From contig PLMF01000045.1 of the NCBI GenBank assembly GCA_003142355.1, positions 1,995-9,385 of the forward strand: a DNA stretch of 7,391 bases, given 5' to 3'. This document shows, in pieces, positions 5,431 through 7,391 of this stretch (positions are counted from its first letter, which is position 1; each line of letters starts with the position of its first letter). Origin of the DNA: Bryobacterales bacterium. Lineage in GTDB: Bacteria > Acidobacteriota > Terriglobia > Bryobacterales > Bryobacteraceae. Below the pieces are notes generated by a model. That model saw only the letters and a list, made by a program, of their open reading frames with translations, made no database searches and was not told the DNA's origin. Both the position numbers and the translations under genes were made by a program.

Positions 5431-7077
5431 TCACTTCTCAATCGACAGCATGAGCGATGGAGGGGCAGCGATGTGGCCGCCGTTGACGTAGACATCCACG
5501 GTTACGTAATCGTCCGAAGTCTCGCCGGGGAGGAGCGGAATATCCGGTAGGACGACATTGAACTGGTAGAGCCCTGCCGTGCCGGGGACCAGGCCGGCAT
5601 AGGCGATCTTTCCGGGAACGGGCGCGGCGGCACGACTGAAAGCGATCTCGACCCGCGCCACGAGCGAAGTCGGGCCGGCTGCGATTTGGCCGATGGGAAC
5701 GTCGGGCGAGACCGGTCCGAAGCCCATACCGAAGAAAATGATGGTGTCGCCGGGCTTCGGGCGGCGCGCCGGCACGCCGGAGTCGACCGCATAGGGCGGG
5801 AGCGCAAAAGTCGAGAAGTCCGGGAAGAGCGCGGCGATATAGGCACTCTCCGGAGAGAGCTCGGGCGGCAGCGAAAGCATGGCCGGCCGCGACGCAGCCA
5901 CCTCGACCGGGTATGGAGCGGCGGTCCGCTCCCCATTCGTGAGGATCACTTGCGTCGTCCCGGGTGCTACGAAGGACGGCACCAGCGCATTCACCTGGCC
6001 GGGGCTGATATATGAGATGTATGCCGGAACGCCACCGATCGAGACGCGGACCCCGTCGAGCGAGGTGGGGGCGACAGCGTCGCGAAAATCGGAGGAGTTC
6101 CACTGGCGCGCAGCCGGCGCGAGATTCCGGCCGTAGATCTCGACCCACGTTCCGGGCGCGATTATCTGGTTGTGCGGGCCGCCTCCGAAAGCAGCCGCGG
6201 GGAGCACGCCGGGGAGCGCGGTGCGGATCTCGGGCGCTGTGGACGCGGGTCCGGGAGTGCCGATGAAGGCATGGATTCCCGCGGCGTCATAGTGTGAACC
6301 GACGATCCGGCCGGCGTCGTCGATCCCGTTTACCTGATAACCGGGGAGCAACGTAAATGTCCCATCGGAGTTGCCGACAAAGCCCGGTCCCCCTACCACG
6401 GTCCCGGCGAACTGTCCGACATTGTTGAGGCCGGCGATGCGGGTGTAGCTGGGAGTGCCCGGGAGATCGAACTTCCTGTAAACGCCATCGGCGCTGCGGA
6501 AGAACCCGTGTTGCGCTCCCAAGGAACTGCCGTAGAGGGCCCATCCGGCGATCTCGCCCTGGTTGTTGACGGCGGTGGGAGCGATCTGGCCGATCGACGG
6601 CGCCGTGAGGGTCGTGAAGGCGCCCTCGGCACTGCGGAGGTACGCAGGCCCGCCTTCCGGCGGCGCAGCCATCGTGCCGACGATCTCGCCGCGATCGTCG
6701 ATTGCCGCCGCATTCGCTCCAGGTCCGAGTGCGGGTATGTCGAAGGTCGTGAACTGGCCCGAGGCGCCGCGGATGTAACCGTGAAAGCCTTTGGAATCGC
6801 TGAAGGACCCAACGATCTGTCCGAGGTTGTTGAGGCCGCTACAGGTGGCATTCGCGCCAGGAGGGTCGATGGTGGTAAAGGTGGCGCCATCGGCGCTCCG
6901 CAGGAAGCAGTGGGTGCCCTTGGAATCCGAATATGAGCCGAGGATCTGGCCGCTGTTGTCGATCGCGGTGGCGTAGGTGGCCGTGGCGCCGGGGACATCG
7001 AACTGCTCAAACGAGTAGGACTGGGCGTGGGCGAGGCCAGGCGCCAGGAAGAGTAGAACCGCAGCAAAGGTTTTCAT
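5431..7077 (-). CDS. Secreted HAF-repeat protein with Solibacter-type C-terminal domain
   Basis: This 548-residue exported protein has a signal peptide at 1-18 (MKTFAAVLLFLAPGLAHA, cleavage before Gln19). Residues about 24-275 hold six HAF-type repeats of about 35-42 residues. Each has a form like FDVPGA...xAIDNxGQIxGSYSD...GxxxFxRSADG, and together they suggest a propeller-like or stacked beta fold. From about 283 to 547 the sequence matches the pattern of the Solibacter C-terminal domain (TIGR03437-like): IAPGTWVEIYGRNLAP, PTSLDGVRVSIGGVPAYISY, ISPGQVNALVP, PGDTIIFFGMGFGPVSPD, YAGLVPGTAGLYQFNVVLPD. This tail recurs on many large secreted Solibacter proteins and is immunoglobulin/IPT-like in appearance. 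No catalytic residues are recognised, so an adhesion, binding or surface role is an inference. The start at 7077 gives a perfect signal peptide, but the ribosome binding site is weak. The gene stands alone, convergent with the kinase gene. Confidence 0.9.
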   Translation of the reverse strand: MKTFAAVLLFLAPGLAHAQSYSFEQFDVPGATATYATAIDNSGQILGSYSDSKGTHCFLRSADGATFTTIDPPGANATCSGLNNLGQIVGSFSDSKGFHGYIRGASGQFTTFDIPALGPGANAAAIDDRGEIVGTMAAPPEGGPAYLRSAEGAFTTLTAPSIGQIAPTAVNNQGEIAGWALYGSSLGAQHGFFRSADGVYRKFDLPGTPSYTRIAGLNNVGQFAGTVVGGPGFVGNSDGTFTLLPGYQVNGIDDAGRIVGSHYDAAGIHAFIGTPGPASTAPEIRTALPGVLPAAAFGGGPHNQIIAPGTWVEIYGRNLAPAARQWNSSDFRDAVAPTSLDGVRVSIGGVPAYISYISPGQVNALVPSFVAPGTTQVILTNGERTAAPYPVEVAASRPAMLSLPPELSPESAYIAALFPDFSTFALPPYAVDSGVPARRPKPGDTIIFFGMGFGPVSPDVPIGQIAAGPTSLVARVEIAFSRAAAPVPGKIAYAGLVPGTAGLYQFNVVLPDIPLLPGETSDDYVTVDVYVNGGHIAAPPSLMLSIEK

Positions 7078-7391
7078 CGGACCAGGCGGGCGCGGACACT
7101 TCCAGTGTAGCAGCGCGGAGTCTCGGCAAACTCCTCGCGGACCTCACGCAGGACGGTGGCCCCTTGCATCGGCGCGCGGCTTCGCGTACCGCTTGAGCCT
7201 GAGGTACGCGTAACCACGCGCGTTGCAGGCTGGTCCGCATTTCTCACACACCGAGACCGAGGGCTTCCGTAAAGGGGCGAAAACCCGGGGACTTCCATGA
7301 TAAGGACTTGTCAAGGGAAAACAGACCTCTCCCTGGACCTAACGGAAGGATTTCCCGAAGCGTGCTAGTCGATGGGGTACCGGTGGCTCCG
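7078..7391. other. Region upstream of the HAF-repeat gene, no convincing gene
   Basis: This should contain the promoter of the HAF-repeat gene. A TACACT hexamer on the minus strand near 7105-7110 resembles a -10 box, but no good -35 accompanies it. A stop-to-stop minus frame over 7144-7338 reads VCEKCGPACNARGYAYLRLK among others and has three cysteines, but no supported start. A minus frame from 7298 to 7074 overlaps the HAF start by ATGA but has no recognisable family or typical protein character. The edge of the window cuts this region. Confidence 0.4.
7183..7210. repeat. 8-bp inverted repeat with 12-nt loop
   Basis: cgcgtacc (7183-7190) and ggtacgcg (7203-7210) are perfect reverse complements around gcttgagcctga. 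It sits about 105-135 nt upstream of the HAF-repeat start codon. It could be an operator or a transcript hairpin. There is no T-tract on either side. Confidence 0.5.

Noticed and set aside
7074..7298. Minus-strand 74-codon frame whose TGA overlaps the HAF-repeat ATG (ATGA)
   Set aside because: The overlap looks operon-like, but the translation has no known family, no ribosome binding site and no typical protein composition, so it is probably chance.
7290..7320. TTGACA on the minus strand near 7308-7313 as a -35 box
   Set aside because: No -10-like hexamer occurs 16-18 nt downstream. The nearest TATCAT is only 6 nt away.
7144..7338. Minus-strand frame with VCEKCGPAC, possibly a zinc-binding peptide
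   Set aside because: There is no supported start codon, only one CxxC pair plus one Cys, and no second metal-binding pair.

Overview
The window is GC-rich (roughly 60-65% by eye) and looks like chromosome from an Acidobacteriota member of the Solibacter/Bryobacter type. Three things suggest this: a secreted protein ending in a domain that resembles the 'Solibacter uncharacterized C-terminal domain' family, an ECF sigma factor of the TIGR02999-like type paired with a Pkn-type kinase carrying TPR repeats, and a PEP-CTERM secreted protein. The taxonomic call comes from gene families recognised by eye, not from a marker gene.

Layout. 1-996 is a decayed stretch on the minus strand. It holds the C-terminal peptidoglycan-binding domain of an OmpA-family protein whose N-terminal part is missing, three copies of a ~20-nt interspersed repeat, a leftover recombinase helix-turn-helix, and unrecognised sequence. 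997-1575 (minus) is an intact small PEP-CTERM protein with a good ribosome binding site and a plausible sigma-70-type promoter. 1690-1860 holds two overlapping gene stubs on opposite strands: the first ~25 codons of a HicB-like antitoxin (plus) and a 38-codon signal-peptide reading frame with a near-perfect Shine-Dalgarno sequence (minus).

1946-5001 (plus) is the functional core: an ECF sigma factor followed, with a 4-nt GTGA overlap, by an 834-residue membrane-anchored Ser/Thr kinase with a TPR-rich C-terminal half. They are probably one transcription unit in which the kinase senses a signal and controls the sigma factor. The sigma factor lacks the usual acidic region 2.2 motif and has a QPTA sequence there, which suggests control by phosphorylation. 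5002-5430 has no convincing gene but holds a perfect 14-bp palindrome. 5431-7077 (minus) encodes a 548-residue secreted protein with six HAF-type repeats and the Solibacter C-terminal domain. 7078-7391 has no convincing gene and contains one 8-bp inverted repeat.

Nothing here is clearly a new defence or mobile system. The most testable idea is the sigma/kinase phospho-switch. The most unusual structure is the cluster of truncated gene ends (OmpA, recombinase, HicB, signal-peptide stub) around the sigma/kinase locus.
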